Below the pieces are notes generated by a model, which was not told the origin of the DNA, made no database searches, and saw only the letters and a program-made list of their open reading frames with translations. DNA of 14,773 bases from Candidatus Hydrogenedentota bacterium (GTDB lineage Bacteria > Spirochaetota > Leptospiria > Turneriellales > J094), in the NCBI GenBank assembly GCA_003695005.1, contig RFJE01000201.1:1-14773 (forward strand). The letters run 5' to 3'. Position 1 is the stretch's first letter. Every line of letters starts with the position of its first letter. Positions 1 to 7,500 of the stretch are shown here, piece after piece. The position numbers were made by a program, and so were the translations under genes.

Positions 1-93
1 AGTGTATATATAAAATAAAAAATTTTGGAAAAGACAAAAAAATTCATAAAAAGAGTTGACGAAATTACTAAGAAAAAATAAAAGGAGTCCGAT
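1..93 (+). promoter_or_regulatory. AT-rich leader upstream of fliE with strong ribosome binding site
   Basis: No gene is visible here; a hand count gives about 20 G/C in 93 bases. The ribosome binding site AAAGGAG at 81-87 lies 6 nt before the fliE ATG and fixes that start. A weak promoter candidate is TTGGAA at 25-30 with TAAAAA at 47-52 (16 nt spacer). The TTGACG at 56-61 is too close to the start codon to be a normal -35 box. Whether the flagellar operon starts here or continues from genes to the left cannot be seen. Confidence 0.35.
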
Positions 94-441
94 ATGAAAA
101 TAAGTTCATTTTACCACTTGCTCCCTAGGACGATGGTCAAAGGAGACATAATCCCGTTAAAGGTAACGGAAAAAAGTCATTGGAACGATAGAGAGCCTTA
201 CCAAGCACCAGAGTCGGCTTCTCTAAATTTTGCAAAAGCTTTAGAATTAGCTTTAGAGAAAGTAAATGACCAGCAAGTCCATGCAGAAACTTTGCAGCAA
301 AAGTGGGTGGCCGATCCAAAATCGGTTCAGCCACATACGGTTATGATTGCCATGAAGAAGGCAGAAATGTCCTTGACATTTACAAAAACTGTGGCAGATT
401 TATCCGTAAGGTCATATAAGGAGTTGGTAAACTTGCGCTAA
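94..441 (+). CDS. fliE: Flagellar hook-basal body complex protein FliE
   Basis: FliE links the MS ring to the proximal rod of the flagellar basal body and is an early substrate of the flagellar export apparatus. The protein has 115 residues, close to the usual 100 or so. Family signatures are clear: a helix around residues 43-65 (FAKALELALEKVNDQQ) and the conserved C-terminal half at 83-115 (VMIAMKKAEMSL, then a SYKELVNLR ending). The first 40 residues are variable and Pro-containing, as expected. The ATG is supported by AAAGGAG 6 nt upstream. It is the first visible gene of the fli block and is separated from fliF by 58 nt, the widest gap in the operon. No signal peptide or membrane segment is present, as usual for FliE. 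Identification rests on the C-terminal pattern and on the neighbouring fliF. Confidence 0.93.
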   Translation: MKISSFYHLLPRTMVKGDIIPLKVTEKSHWNDREPYQAPESASLNFAKALELALEKVNDQQVHAETLQQKWVADPKSVQPHTVMIAMKKAEMSLTFTKTVADLSVRSYKELVNLR

Positions 442-499
442 CCTAAGGAACTAGTTGGTCCCAAAAAAAGAAATAGGGAAAAAGCCTTAGGAGAGAAAG
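442..499 (+). repeat. Short inverted repeat around the fliF ribosome binding site
   Basis: CCTAAGG at 442-448 and its reverse complement CCTTAGG at 485-491 bracket most of the fliE-fliF gap. The right arm overlaps the first bases of the fliF AGGAG (489-493), so folding could partly hide that site. A 7-bp stem with a 36-nt loop is weak, and chance is a fair explanation. Confidence 0.25.
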
Positions 500-2194
500 A
501 TGCCAGATTTTAAAGCGCTGCTAGAAAAGCTAAAAAATGCTTTTGGAAAGCTAGATACTACAAAAAAAATTATTATTGGCTCTGTTTTAGGTACTGTAGT
601 CGTTGCGATTGTCTTAGTGGTTTCGCTATCTTCGGAGCAGGGGAAAGTGGTTTTATATAAAGGTCTTTCCCCGAGTGATTTCGCCGCCTATACAAAAAAA
701 CTCGATGAAATGGATGTGCCTTATTCTACTTCAGGTACGGATACAATTTTTGTACGCCCCGAGCAGCGAGAAAAAATCATTATTGCGTTAGCTCAAGAAG
801 GCATGATTCCTAAAGGCAAACCTGGTTGGGAAATTTTTGATCAGGACAAATGGACACAGACTCAATTTGAAAAGAATATCAATAAACAACGTGCTTTAAT
901 GGGCGCTTTAGAGCATACCATTGAGACATTAGATAGTGTAGAAGATGCTACCGTTAATATCGCTTTCCCCGAGCCGGAGCTTTTCGAGGAAAAAGTTTTA
1001 CCGGTAACAGCAGCTATTGTCATTAAATATGCCCCGGGAGTGGAAAAACTTCGTCGCAAAGAAATTGAAGGAATTGTTACGCTTACTGCTCGTGCTGTTC
1101 CCGGACTGAAGAAAGAAAATGTTTCGGTGGCAGGGCCGGACGGAGAAATTTTAAATGATTTTGATAATGAAATTGATAAAGAAAAATGGGAATTAAAATC
1201 TGTCGAGTATAAGCTACGTATTCAAGAAAAAGAAAGAGTAAAACTTTTAAGTGATATTAAAAAGTCCTTAAGTTATTCTTTTGGGGAAGGTATTTATGGA
1301 AGTCGTTATGACATCGTTCGGCTCGATTTAAAAATGCGATGGGATAAAGAAGAAATTGAAAAACAAGAAGTCTCCCCTGTTGTCATGGTTCCGGATGATC
1401 CGAAAACACCCTATTCGGAACTTCAAGTAAAAGATTCATTAGAAGTTTCTTCGAAACAAACCACAGAAGAATTTGAAGGCAATGGCTTTACCCCGGAAGG
1501 TCCTGCCGGCACAGAGCCTAATATCCCACCTGGTTACAAGGATAAAGATTACCAAAAAGCAAAGTATAAAAAGACAGAAAATATTCGCAATAATGAATTT
1601 AATAAAACGCAAAGAAAAATTAAAAAGCAACCATGGGAGTATGAAAGAGTCGCTCTTTCTGTAATTTTAGATGGACATTGGGAAAGAGTGGGGGAAAAGC
1701 CGGACGGATCCGGTTATATTCGCAAGTACACCCCTCTTTCCGAGGAAGAATTACGTACCGTTACCGATGTGCTCAAAAAGGCCATTGGCTATGATCCTGC
1801 ACGTGGAGACATGATCTCTGTAAAAAATATAAAAAAAGACAGATCGAAACAATTTGAATTAGAAGATGCAGAGCTTCGCGCTCGCAAAGCAAGGCAAAAA
1901 CTTTTAATGGGTACGCTTATTGGGCTTTTAGCATTAGTCATTACTGTGGTGGCGTACCAGGCTATTAAGAAAGAAATTGAACGCCGCCGCCGTATTCGCG
2001 AGGAAGAGCTTGCCTTACAACAACAAATGATGAGAGATGCAGCTTTGCGTGCAATTGAAGAAGAAGGTGTTGATGTAGAAATGTCCCTAGAAGAAAAAGC
2101 ACGCAAAGAAATGATTGAAAATGCAATTGCACTTGCAAAAGAGCGTCCCGAAGATGTGGCGCTTTTACTTCGCACTTGGTTAATGGAGGAATAA
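500..2194 (+). CDS. fliF: Flagellar MS-ring protein FliF
   Basis: FliF forms the membrane/supramembrane ring that anchors the rod on the periplasmic side and the FliG switch ring on the cytoplasmic side. The 564 residues show the whole family layout. There is a first membrane helix at about 23-45 and an N-terminal YscJ/FliF ring-building region at about 46-220. A second periplasmic region at about 230-445 contains a charged Pro/Gly/Lys-rich loop near 290-375. A second membrane helix lies at about 468-489, followed by a basic stop-transfer run (ERRRR). The cytoplasmic tail ends in the FliG-binding motif around 548-562 (KERPEDVALLLRTWL). Length matches the usual 550-570. The ribosome binding site AGGAG at 489-493 lies 6 nt before the ATG and partly overlaps one arm of an inverted repeat (442-448/485-491). 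fliG follows after 3 nt, and its GGAGG ribosome binding site lies inside the end of fliF. Confidence 0.97.
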   Translation: MPDFKALLEKLKNAFGKLDTTKKIIIGSVLGTVVVAIVLVVSLSSEQGKVVLYKGLSPSDFAAYTKKLDEMDVPYSTSGTDTIFVRPEQREKIIIALAQEGMIPKGKPGWEIFDQDKWTQTQFEKNINKQRALMGALEHTIETLDSVEDATVNIAFPEPELFEEKVLPVTAAIVIKYAPGVEKLRRKEIEGIVTLTARAVPGLKKENVSVAGPDGEILNDFDNEIDKEKWELKSVEYKLRIQEKERVKLLSDIKKSLSYSFGEGIYGSRYDIVRLDLKMRWDKEEIEKQEVSPVVMVPDDPKTPYSELQVKDSLEVSSKQTTEEFEGNGFTPEGPAGTEPNIPPGYKDKDYQKAKYKKTENIRNNEFNKTQRKIKKQPWEYERVALSVILDGHWERVGEKPDGSGYIRKYTPLSEEELRTVTDVLKKAIGYDPARGDMISVKNIKKDRSKQFELEDAELRARKARQKLLMGTLIGLLALVITVVAYQAIKKEIERRRRIREEELALQQQMMRDAALRAIEEEGVDVEMSLEEKARKEMIENAIALAKERPEDVALLLRTWLMEE

Positions 2195-2197
2195 AAA

Positions 2198-3214
2198 ATG
2201 GCCTTGCAAAAACAGCAGGAATTTTCCGGTAAACAAAAAGCCGCTATTTTCTTATTAACAGTGGGTCCGGAAGTTGCTGCCGAAGTCATGAAAAAATTAA
2301 ATGAGAGTGAAGTAGATACTCTCACTTACGAAATTGCACGTTTAGATAAAATTACGCCGGAAGATAAAGAAAGAGTTCTGCAAGAGTTCCAAGAACTCAT
2401 GATGGCGCAAGAGTTTATTACGAGAGGGGGAATTGATCAGGCACGTGCTATTTTAGAGAAAGCTCTTGGAACACAAAAAGCCATTGATATTGTAAATCGC
2501 TTAACAAGCTCTTTGCAAGTAAGGCCGTTTGATTTTGTTCGCCGGCAAGATCCCGCTCATCTTTTAAACTTTATCCAAAATGAGCATCCTCAGACAATTG
2601 CTCTTATTTTAGCTTATTTAGATCCCGCAAAAGCCTCGCTTATTTTATCGGCGCTTGATCATAAAGTGCAAGCCGATGTTGCAAGACGAATTGCGAAAAT
2701 GGACAGAACTTCACCAGAGGTTTTGCGAGAAGTAGAGCGAGTACTTGAAAGAAAATTATCCACTCTATCGAACGAGGATTATACTTCTGCCGGTGGTATT
2801 GATGCTGTTGTGGAGGTCTTAAACCAAGTAGATCGGGGAACGGAAAAAAGTATTATTGAAGCGCTTGAAGAAGAGGATCCCGAGTTAGCAGAAGAAATTA
2901 AAAAGAAAATGTTTGTATTTGAAGACATTGTACTTCTTGATGATAAAGCTATCCAAAAAACGTTGCGCGAATTAGATCAGCAGGATTTAGCGAAAGCCTT
3001 AAAAGCAGTGGATACCGAAGTTCAAGATAAAATTTTTAAGAATATGTCCAAGCGAGCGGCTTCTCTTTTGCGCGAGGATATGGAATTTATGGGGCCCATT
3101 CGCTTAAAGGATGTGGAAGAAGCTCAGCAAAAAATTGTGAATATTATTCGTAAGCTCGAAGAAGAAGGGGAGATTGTCGTTGCTCGTGCCGGCGAAGATG
3201 AACTTGTTGTATAG
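2198..3214 (+). CDS. fliG: Flagellar motor switch protein FliG
   Basis: FliG sits on the cytoplasmic face of FliF, contacts the stator and transmits torque; with FliM and FliN it forms the switch complex. The 338 residues match the usual length. An N-terminal FliF-binding domain spans about 1-105. The middle domain carries the EHPQT motif at 129-133 and GGID at 199-202. The C-terminal domain starts near the MFVF motif (238-241). The charged torque-helix residues known from E. coli are all conserved by alignment: K269, R286, E293/D294 and R302 correspond to E. coli K264, R281, D288/D289 and R297. The C-terminus continues into the conserved VEEAQQKIVNIIRKLEEEGEI stretch. GGAGG at 2185-2189 supports the start. 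The stop codon overlaps the fliH ribosome binding site, so translation is probably coupled. Some spirochaetes carry two fliG genes; this position next to fliF suggests the motor copy, by inference. Confidence 0.97.
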   Translation: MALQKQQEFSGKQKAAIFLLTVGPEVAAEVMKKLNESEVDTLTYEIARLDKITPEDKERVLQEFQELMMAQEFITRGGIDQARAILEKALGTQKAIDIVNRLTSSLQVRPFDFVRRQDPAHLLNFIQNEHPQTIALILAYLDPAKASLILSALDHKVQADVARRIAKMDRTSPEVLREVERVLERKLSTLSNEDYTSAGGIDAVVEVLNQVDRGTEKSIIEALEEEDPELAEEIKKKMFVFEDIVLLDDKAIQKTLRELDQQDLAKALKAVDTEVQDKIFKNMSKRAASLLREDMEFMGPIRLKDVEEAQQKIVNIIRKLEEEGEIVVARAGEDELVV

Positions 3215-3222
3215 GAGAAGAT

Positions 3223-4146
3223 ATGGGAAAGCTATTATTTCATGCCGATAAAACGCATATTACAAAAGAGCCGGTTGTATTAGACTTACCGGATCAGTAT
3301 AAAAAGTATCAGCAATTAGATGAGCTTACAGAATTTGAGCTTGATGCAGAAGGAAATATTGTAGAGCAATATACAGGCCCGTCCATTGAAGAAATTGAAG
3401 CGGAATTACAACGCTACCGCGAGGAAACCGAAGAAGAAATTAAGCAACGAAAGAAAGAAGCCGAAGAACAAGCGCAAAAAATTATTGAAGCCGGAAAAGC
3501 CGAAGCATTTCGGTTAATCCAAGAAGCAAAAGAAAATGCAAAAAAAGAAGAAGAAGCAGCGCGTTTTAAAGCAGAGCAAATTATAGAAAAAGCAAAATTA
3601 GAAAATGAGCGCATGGTAAAAGAAGCGGAAATGCGTGTTACAGAAATTGAGCACGAAGCCTGGAATAAAGGATACAATGCAGGTCGAGAGGTTGGCTTTC
3701 GTCAGGGGCAGGGAGAAGTTCGTCGCTTAATTGATAGATTAGGGACGATTTTAGGGCATGCCATTGATGTGCGCGAGCAAATTGTAAAAGAATCCGAAAA
3801 GCAAATGGTAGAGATGATTCTCATTATTGCTCGTAAAGTCATTAAAGACGAAATTATTGAGCGAAAAGAAGTGGTGCTTAATAACATTCGAGAAGTACTC
3901 GCGCGCATTAAAGAGCGGGATCGTATTGACATTCGAGTGAATTTTTCTGATTTAGAGCTTACCACTGCGCATAAAGACGAAATTGTAAAAATGATGGAGT
4001 CTTTACGAAAAGTTAATATCTATGAAGATTCTCGGGTTGATCGAGGTGGAGTTATCATAGAAACAGATGTCGGTGCAATTGATGCACGTATTTCGACACA
4101 ATTAAAAGAAATTGAAGAGGCTATTCGCGACGCAAAACCAATTTAA
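3223..4146 (+). CDS. fliH: Flagellar assembly protein FliH (export ATPase regulator)
   Basis: FliH binds the FliI ATPase and tethers it to the switch and export gate; it resembles the peripheral stalk of F/V-type ATPases. The 307-residue protein has a variable acidic N-terminus and a long Glu/Lys-rich coiled coil at about 55-145. A Gly-spaced segment (GYNAGREVGFRQGQG, 150-164) resembles the GxxxG repeats of the family. The C-terminal V-ATPase-E-like domain covers about 168-307 and holds the family signature GGVIIETDVGAIDA at 275-288 followed by STQLKEIEEA. It is longer than enterobacterial FliH (about 235 residues), mainly in the coiled coil, as in other spirochaetes. The ribosome binding site AGGAGA at 3213-3218 overlaps the fliG stop. 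fliI follows after 2 nt. FliH as a name relies on the C-terminal signature and on its position before fliI; the coiled coil alone would be uninformative. Confidence 0.93.
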   Translation: MGKLLFHADKTHITKEPVVLDLPDQYKKYQQLDELTEFELDAEGNIVEQYTGPSIEEIEAELQRYREETEEEIKQRKKEAEEQAQKIIEAGKAEAFRLIQEAKENAKKEEEAARFKAEQIIEKAKLENERMVKEAEMRVTEIEHEAWNKGYNAGREVGFRQGQGEVRRLIDRLGTILGHAIDVREQIVKESEKQMVEMILIIARKVIKDEIIERKEVVLNNIREVLARIKERDRIDIRVNFSDLELTTAHKDEIVKMMESLRKVNIYEDSRVDRGGVIIETDVGAIDARISTQLKEIEEAIRDAKPI

Positions 4147-4148
4147 TT

Positions 4149-5534
4149 ATGATAAACAAAAAAATTGTACCACCTATAGGCCTTTTAGACAAGTATAAAG
4201 TTATACTACACAACACCGAGCCTGTACGATCTTTAGGAGAAGTTATCGAAGTTACTGGTTCTATTGTTGTCTCTAAAGGACCGGATGTTAGTTTAGGAGA
4301 GCTTTGTCATATCGAAAAAATTGAAAACGAAGCTTATATTTTAGCCGAAGTTGTTGGCTTTCGAGAAAACGATGTGCTCTTATCCCCATTAGAGTCCATT
4401 ACAGGAATTTATCCTGGCTGCCGTGTGCTTTCCACGGGAAGTGAGCCTACCATCCAATTAGCACCGGAACTCCTTGGTAGAATTGTAGATGGATTAGGAA
4501 GACCACTCGATAAAAAGGCAAGAGTCAATTCTACGGAAGTGCGTAGCTTTGAAAATAAACCCCCAAATCCAATGCAAAGACCTATTATTGAAAGTCCACT
4601 CGTTACCGGAATTCGTGCTATTGATGGTCTTTTAACCATTGGGAAAGGTCAAAGAATCGGTATTTTTTCGGGATCCGGTGTTGGAAAATCCACTTTATTA
4701 GGAATGATTGCTCGCTACTCCCGTGCGGATGTAAATGTAATTGGCTTAATTGGTGAGCGGGGTCGAGAAGTAAAAGAATTTATAGAGCGGGAATTAGGTG
4801 AAGCAGGGATGAAGCGTTCCGTACTGGTCGTTGCTTCTTCTAATGAAAGTCCGATGCATCGCGTAAGGGCTGCATTTTTAGCCACCACCATTGCTGAATA
4901 CTTTCGTGATTTAGGCAAAGACGTTCTTTTGATGATGGACTCTATAACTCGTTTAGCGATGGCACAACGTGAAGTTGGCTTAGCTGCCGGCGAGCCTGCT
5001 ACGACAAAAGGATATCCCCCCTCTGTCTTTTCTATGCTACCTTCTTTATTAGAGCGAGCCGGCACGTCAGAAACAGGAAGTATCACTGGAATTTATACAG
5101 TGCTTGTAGAAGCCGACGACTTAAACGACCCTATTGGCGATGCGACAAGAGGAATTCTCGATGGCCATATTGTATTAAGTCGAAAATTAGCTTCGGCGGG
5201 ACACTATCCTTCCATTGATGTTCCTGAAAGTATAAGCCGAAGCATGCCTTATATAATTGAGGAAAGTCATTTGCAATTAGCACAACAAGTAAAGCAGCTT
5301 TTAGCTGAGTACAAAGAAAACGAAGAAATTATTCAACTTGGTGCATATGTGCAAGGTGCGAATCCCGTTTTGGACTTAGCTGTAAAATTAAAGCCTAAAT
5401 TGGATGCTTTCTTAAAGCAAGATATAAAAGAGTTTAGTAATTTTGAAAATACACTCTCGCAATTGCGAAATATTCTGCAAGAAGATCGTCCACGCACAGA
5501 AACCATTCGAAGAGGAGTAGGAGTCCTTAGATGA
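4149..5534 (+). CDS. fliI: Flagellum-specific ATP synthase/ATPase FliI
   Basis: FliI hydrolyses ATP to help unfold and feed substrates into the flagellar type III export gate. The 461 residues are full length and related to the F1 beta subunit. An N-terminal beta-barrel domain covers about 1-100. The P-loop GSGVGKST lies at 175-182, the GERGRE catalytic-glutamate motif at 202-207 and the Walker B strand with its Asp (VLLMMDSITR) at 259-268. The stretch GYPPSVFSMLPSLLERAG (288-305) and the YPSIDVPESISR segment (353-364) are typical of the FliI/YscN group. No Shine-Dalgarno sequence is visible in the 20 nt before the ATG, which follows the fliH stop by only 2 nt, so initiation probably depends on ribosomes finishing fliH. 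The end overlaps fliJ by 4 nt (ATGA). Confidence 0.97.
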   Translation: MINKKIVPPIGLLDKYKVILHNTEPVRSLGEVIEVTGSIVVSKGPDVSLGELCHIEKIENEAYILAEVVGFRENDVLLSPLESITGIYPGCRVLSTGSEPTIQLAPELLGRIVDGLGRPLDKKARVNSTEVRSFENKPPNPMQRPIIESPLVTGIRAIDGLLTIGKGQRIGIFSGSGVGKSTLLGMIARYSRADVNVIGLIGERGREVKEFIERELGEAGMKRSVLVVASSNESPMHRVRAAFLATTIAEYFRDLGKDVLLMMDSITRLAMAQREVGLAAGEPATTKGYPPSVFSMLPSLLERAGTSETGSITGIYTVLVEADDLNDPIGDATRGILDGHIVLSRKLASAGHYPSIDVPESISRSMPYIIEESHLQLAQQVKQLLAEYKENEEIIQLGAYVQGANPVLDLAVKLKPKLDAFLKQDIKEFSNFENTLSQLRNILQEDRPRTETIRRGVGVLR

Positions 5535-6019
5535 AGAAATTTCGCTTTAAGCTCGATTCCTACTTAAAGATATTAGAAATTCAAGAAAAGCAAAAACTCG
5601 CGGAGCTTGCAGAAGTTGCGGGAAAAGTAAGTGCGCAGAAAAATCAAATTAACCGCTATTATGAAGAGTCGCAGAATTGGTTGCAGGAGTCTGCTTCCTT
5701 AGTTCAGATCGGAGAAGTCAGTACCGATGTGTGGAAACAGCGTCAGTATATTTATTCTTATTTAGGGAATTTGCGAAAAAATGCAGATAGAGCCCAGAGG
5801 GAACTAGAAACTTTACAAGAAGAATTGCAAGAAAAACAAAAAGCTGTAATGGAAGCTCGAAAGAAAAAGAGAACCATTGAGATACTTCGAGAGAAAAAAT
5901 ATAAGGAATACCAAAAAGAAGTATCTCGACAAGAAACAGCACAGTTAGATGAGTTTAACCAAACTCTTGCAAGCAAAACAAACGAAGTCAAGGAGAGGTT
6001 ATGGAAAAAGGAGAACTAG
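5531..6019 (+). CDS. fliJ: Flagellar export protein FliJ
   Basis: FliJ is the small coiled-coil stalk of the export ATPase; it sits in the FliI hexamer and connects it to the gate protein FlhA. The 162 residues are almost entirely helical and charged, without membrane segments. Family features are the start MKKFRFKLDSYLKILEIQEK, a long antiparallel coiled coil, and the segment ARKKKRTIEILREKKYKEY at about 109-127 followed by a DE pair near residues 140-141. Length is slightly above the usual 145-150. The ATG overlaps the fliI stop (ATGA), with GGAG at 5520-5523 seven bases upstream. The 3' end overlaps the next small gene by 19 nt. Sequence conservation in FliJ is always low; position directly after fliI is a main argument. 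Confidence 0.9.
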   Translation: MKKFRFKLDSYLKILEIQEKQKLAELAEVAGKVSAQKNQINRYYEESQNWLQESASLVQIGEVSTDVWKQRQYIYSYLGNLRKNADRAQRELETLQEELQEKQKAVMEARKKKRTIEILREKKYKEYQKEVSRQETAQLDEFNQTLASKTNEVKERLWKKEN

Positions 6020-6186
6020 TTCCTGCTCAAAAGTCACTAGATAAAATTTTTGACACTAATTTTTCTATCTGGAAAAAAGTAAAGCAAGTAAGAAAGCAAA
6101 TTTTTCAGCTAGATAAAGATGCCGATACCCTGTGTCATTTAACACAAAATATTCGGCATAAATGGTTGAGTCAGGGGGAGGCATGA
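6001..6186 (+). CDS. Small conserved-context protein between fliJ and flbB, unknown function
   Basis: This 61-residue protein is not recognised. It is probably real. It has an excellent ribosome binding site (AGGAGAGG at 5991-5998, 2 nt before the ATG; the AGGAG core is 5 nt away). It overlaps the end of fliJ by 19 nt and its stop overlaps the flbB start in an ATGA. The product is soluble and lacks a signal peptide or membrane helix. It is rich in Lys, Gln and Asp, with predicted helix over about 20-58 (WKKVKQVRKQIFQLDKDAD) and a single Cys near residue 45. The heptad-like spacing of Val, Ile, Phe and Leu suggests a short amphipathic helix or coiled coil. Inferred role: a flagellar accessory such as a chaperone or export factor, because it is locked between an export component and a motor scaffold. 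It is not a frameshifted tail of FliJ, which is already full length. Confidence 0.72.
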   Translation: MEKGELVPAQKSLDKIFDTNFSIWKKVKQVRKQIFQLDKDADTLCHLTQNIRHKWLSQGEA

Positions 6187-6794
6187 GCGAAAAACCGTTC
6201 GGCCTATTCCTGCTCATTTTAATTTTTGTGTTAGGTGCCCTGCTTGTTTTTACGCTCGATGTCTTAGGAGTTGTATCGGCAGCAGATTATCTTCCTTTTT
6301 TGCGTTCGGAAAATCCTAAAATGGTAGAAGATAGAGATTTTCCAACCGAAGTAGAGAAATTACGAATGAAAAAAAAGGAAGAAGCACTTTTAGAAAAGCA
6401 GGAGACACTTGCTCAAAAAGAAGATTTATTAAAACAACAAGAAGAAAAATTAAAAGCTGAACAAAAAAAGTTAGAAGAAATCCAAAAGTCATTAGAGCAA
6501 GAAAAGAAGAAGCTAGCTTTAATGAAACAAGATTTAGAAGACAGAAAAGCAAAAATCCGCGATTTAGCACGGAAAGTTGGCAATATGCCACCAGAAAAAG
6601 CAAAAGAAATGCTCGAAAACTTGCCGGATTTTGACGTAATTGATATTTTAAGAGAAATGGATAAAGAAGCAGAAAGAGAAGGCCGGCAAAGTATTACAGC
6701 TTATTTACTTACCTTATTTAATCCACAGCGCAGAGCCGAAATTGCTCGGAAAATGTTACTCCCCCCCGTAGAAACAGAAGAGAGTACAAATTAA
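6183..6794 (+). CDS. flbB: Periplasmic flagellar collar/motor scaffold protein FlbB (MotE-like)
   Basis: FlbB is a spirochaete motility protein that, in Borrelia, organises the periplasmic collar around the motor and supports stator placement. The 203-residue product has one N-terminal membrane anchor at about 8-30 and a long Lys/Glu/Gln coiled coil at about 58-130. Its C-terminal MgtE-N/MotE-like helical domain at about 132-193 (NMPPEKAKEMLENLPDFDV, then DILREMD and LFNPQRRAEIARKML) resembles MotE/FliG-N-type helices. The chosen ATG at 6183 forms an ATGA overlap with the upstream small gene; AGGGGG at 6173-6178 lies 4 nt upstream. An in-frame ATG at 6162 has no ribosome binding site. A run of seven C at 6761-6767 lies near the 3' end. 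The gene ends 1 nt from the convergent queC stop. The family call rests on architecture and on position after fliJ. Confidence 0.85.
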   Translation: MSEKPFGLFLLILIFVLGALLVFTLDVLGVVSAADYLPFLRSENPKMVEDRDFPTEVEKLRMKKKEEALLEKQETLAQKEDLLKQQEEKLKAEQKKLEEIQKSLEQEKKKLALMKQDLEDRKAKIRDLARKVGNMPPEKAKEMLENLPDFDVIDILREMDKEAEREGRQSITAYLLTLFNPQRRAEIARKMLLPPVETEESTN

Positions 6795-6795
6795 A

Positions 6796-7500
6796 TTATT
6801 TTGCAAAAAAACCTTTTTCCCATATAGGATCTTTGATACCTGCTTCTTCAAAACCTCGTTTTCGAAGCAAGCAGGAGTCGCATTCGCCGCAAGGAAAAAA
6901 GGTATTTCCTCTTTTTACCGGATCGTAACAAGACCATGTATATTCTAAAGGCAGATTGAGATCACTTGCTAACTTAGCAATTTCTGATTTGCTTTTATGG
7001 AGAAGGGGTGCTTTGATGACGAGCTTTTTTCCCTCCCTCCCATGTTTTGTGGCTAGCTGGACGGTCTTTTCAAAGGCTTGTAAAAAGTCTTCGCGGCAAT
7101 CGGGATAGCCTGAGTAGTCCAAAGCATTGGCTCCAATATACAAATAGCTGGATTGTGTTACTTCTGCTACTCCTGCTGCTAAACTTAAAAAAACTAAATT
7201 GCGAGCAGGTACGTAGGTAACAGGGATAAAATCTTCTTTATCTAAATCTTTCCCTCCTTTTGGAACCTCTAAATTATCTGTTAGAGCGGATCCTCCAATT
7301 TTATCTAAACCTACAGGGATTTGAAAATGCTTTTTAGCTCCTGCAAGTTTGGAAATTTTCTCCGATGCCATGAGCTCAATTTTATGGCGTTGTCCATACT
7401 CAAAGGCTACCGTATAAATGGTTTCATGTTTATCTTTTGCATAATATAAACAAGTGGAACTATCTAGCCCACCGGATAAAAGAACAACGGCACTATCCAT
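6796..7500 (-). CDS. queC: 7-cyano-7-deazaguanine synthase QueC
   Basis: QueC uses ATP and ammonia to turn 7-carboxy-7-deazaguanine into preQ0, the precursor of queuosine in tRNA. Visible motifs are the PP-loop SGGLDS (9-14), FIPVTYVPARN (91-101), YPDCREDF (132-139) and the zinc-site cysteines C191, C204, C207 and C210 (SCYDP and CGECDSC). The 234 residues match the usual 220-235. The ATG at 7500 is preferred: AAGGTG at 7509-7514 lies 8 nt upstream, whereas an in-frame GTG at 7509 would lie inside that site. The start overlaps the end of queD by 8 nt. It is the last gene of the minus-strand operon, and its stop is 1 nt from the stop of convergent flbB, leaving no room for a terminator between them. 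Confidence 0.96.
   Translation of the reverse strand: MDSAVVLLSGGLDSSTCLYYAKDKHETIYTVAFEYGQRHKIELMASEKISKLAGAKKHFQIPVGLDKIGGSALTDNLEVPKGGKDLDKEDFIPVTYVPARNLVFLSLAAGVAEVTQSSYLYIGANALDYSGYPDCREDFLQAFEKTVQLATKHGREGKKLVIKAPLLHKSKSEIAKLASDLNLPLEYTWSCYDPVKRGNTFFPCGECDSCLLRKRGFEEAGIKDPIWEKGFFAK

Noticed and set aside
56..84. TTGACG at 56-61 as the -35 box of the fliE promoter
   Set aside because: A 17-nt spacer would put the -10 box on the ribosome binding site and the transcript would start at the ATG.
1789..2325. 178-codon open frame on the minus strand across the fliF-fliG junction
   Set aside because: It is Ser/Ile-rich, antisense to two unmistakable genes and has no recognisable domain; it is a shadow of the Lys/Glu-rich sense codons.
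4715..5086. 123-codon minus-strand frame inside fliI
   Set aside because: It is antisense to the Walker motifs of fliI, with no ribosome binding site or known domain.
6162..6182. Earlier ATG at 6162 as the flbB start
   Set aside because: No ribosome binding site precedes it, whereas ATG 6183 has AGGGGG 4 nt upstream and an ATGA overlap with the preceding gene.
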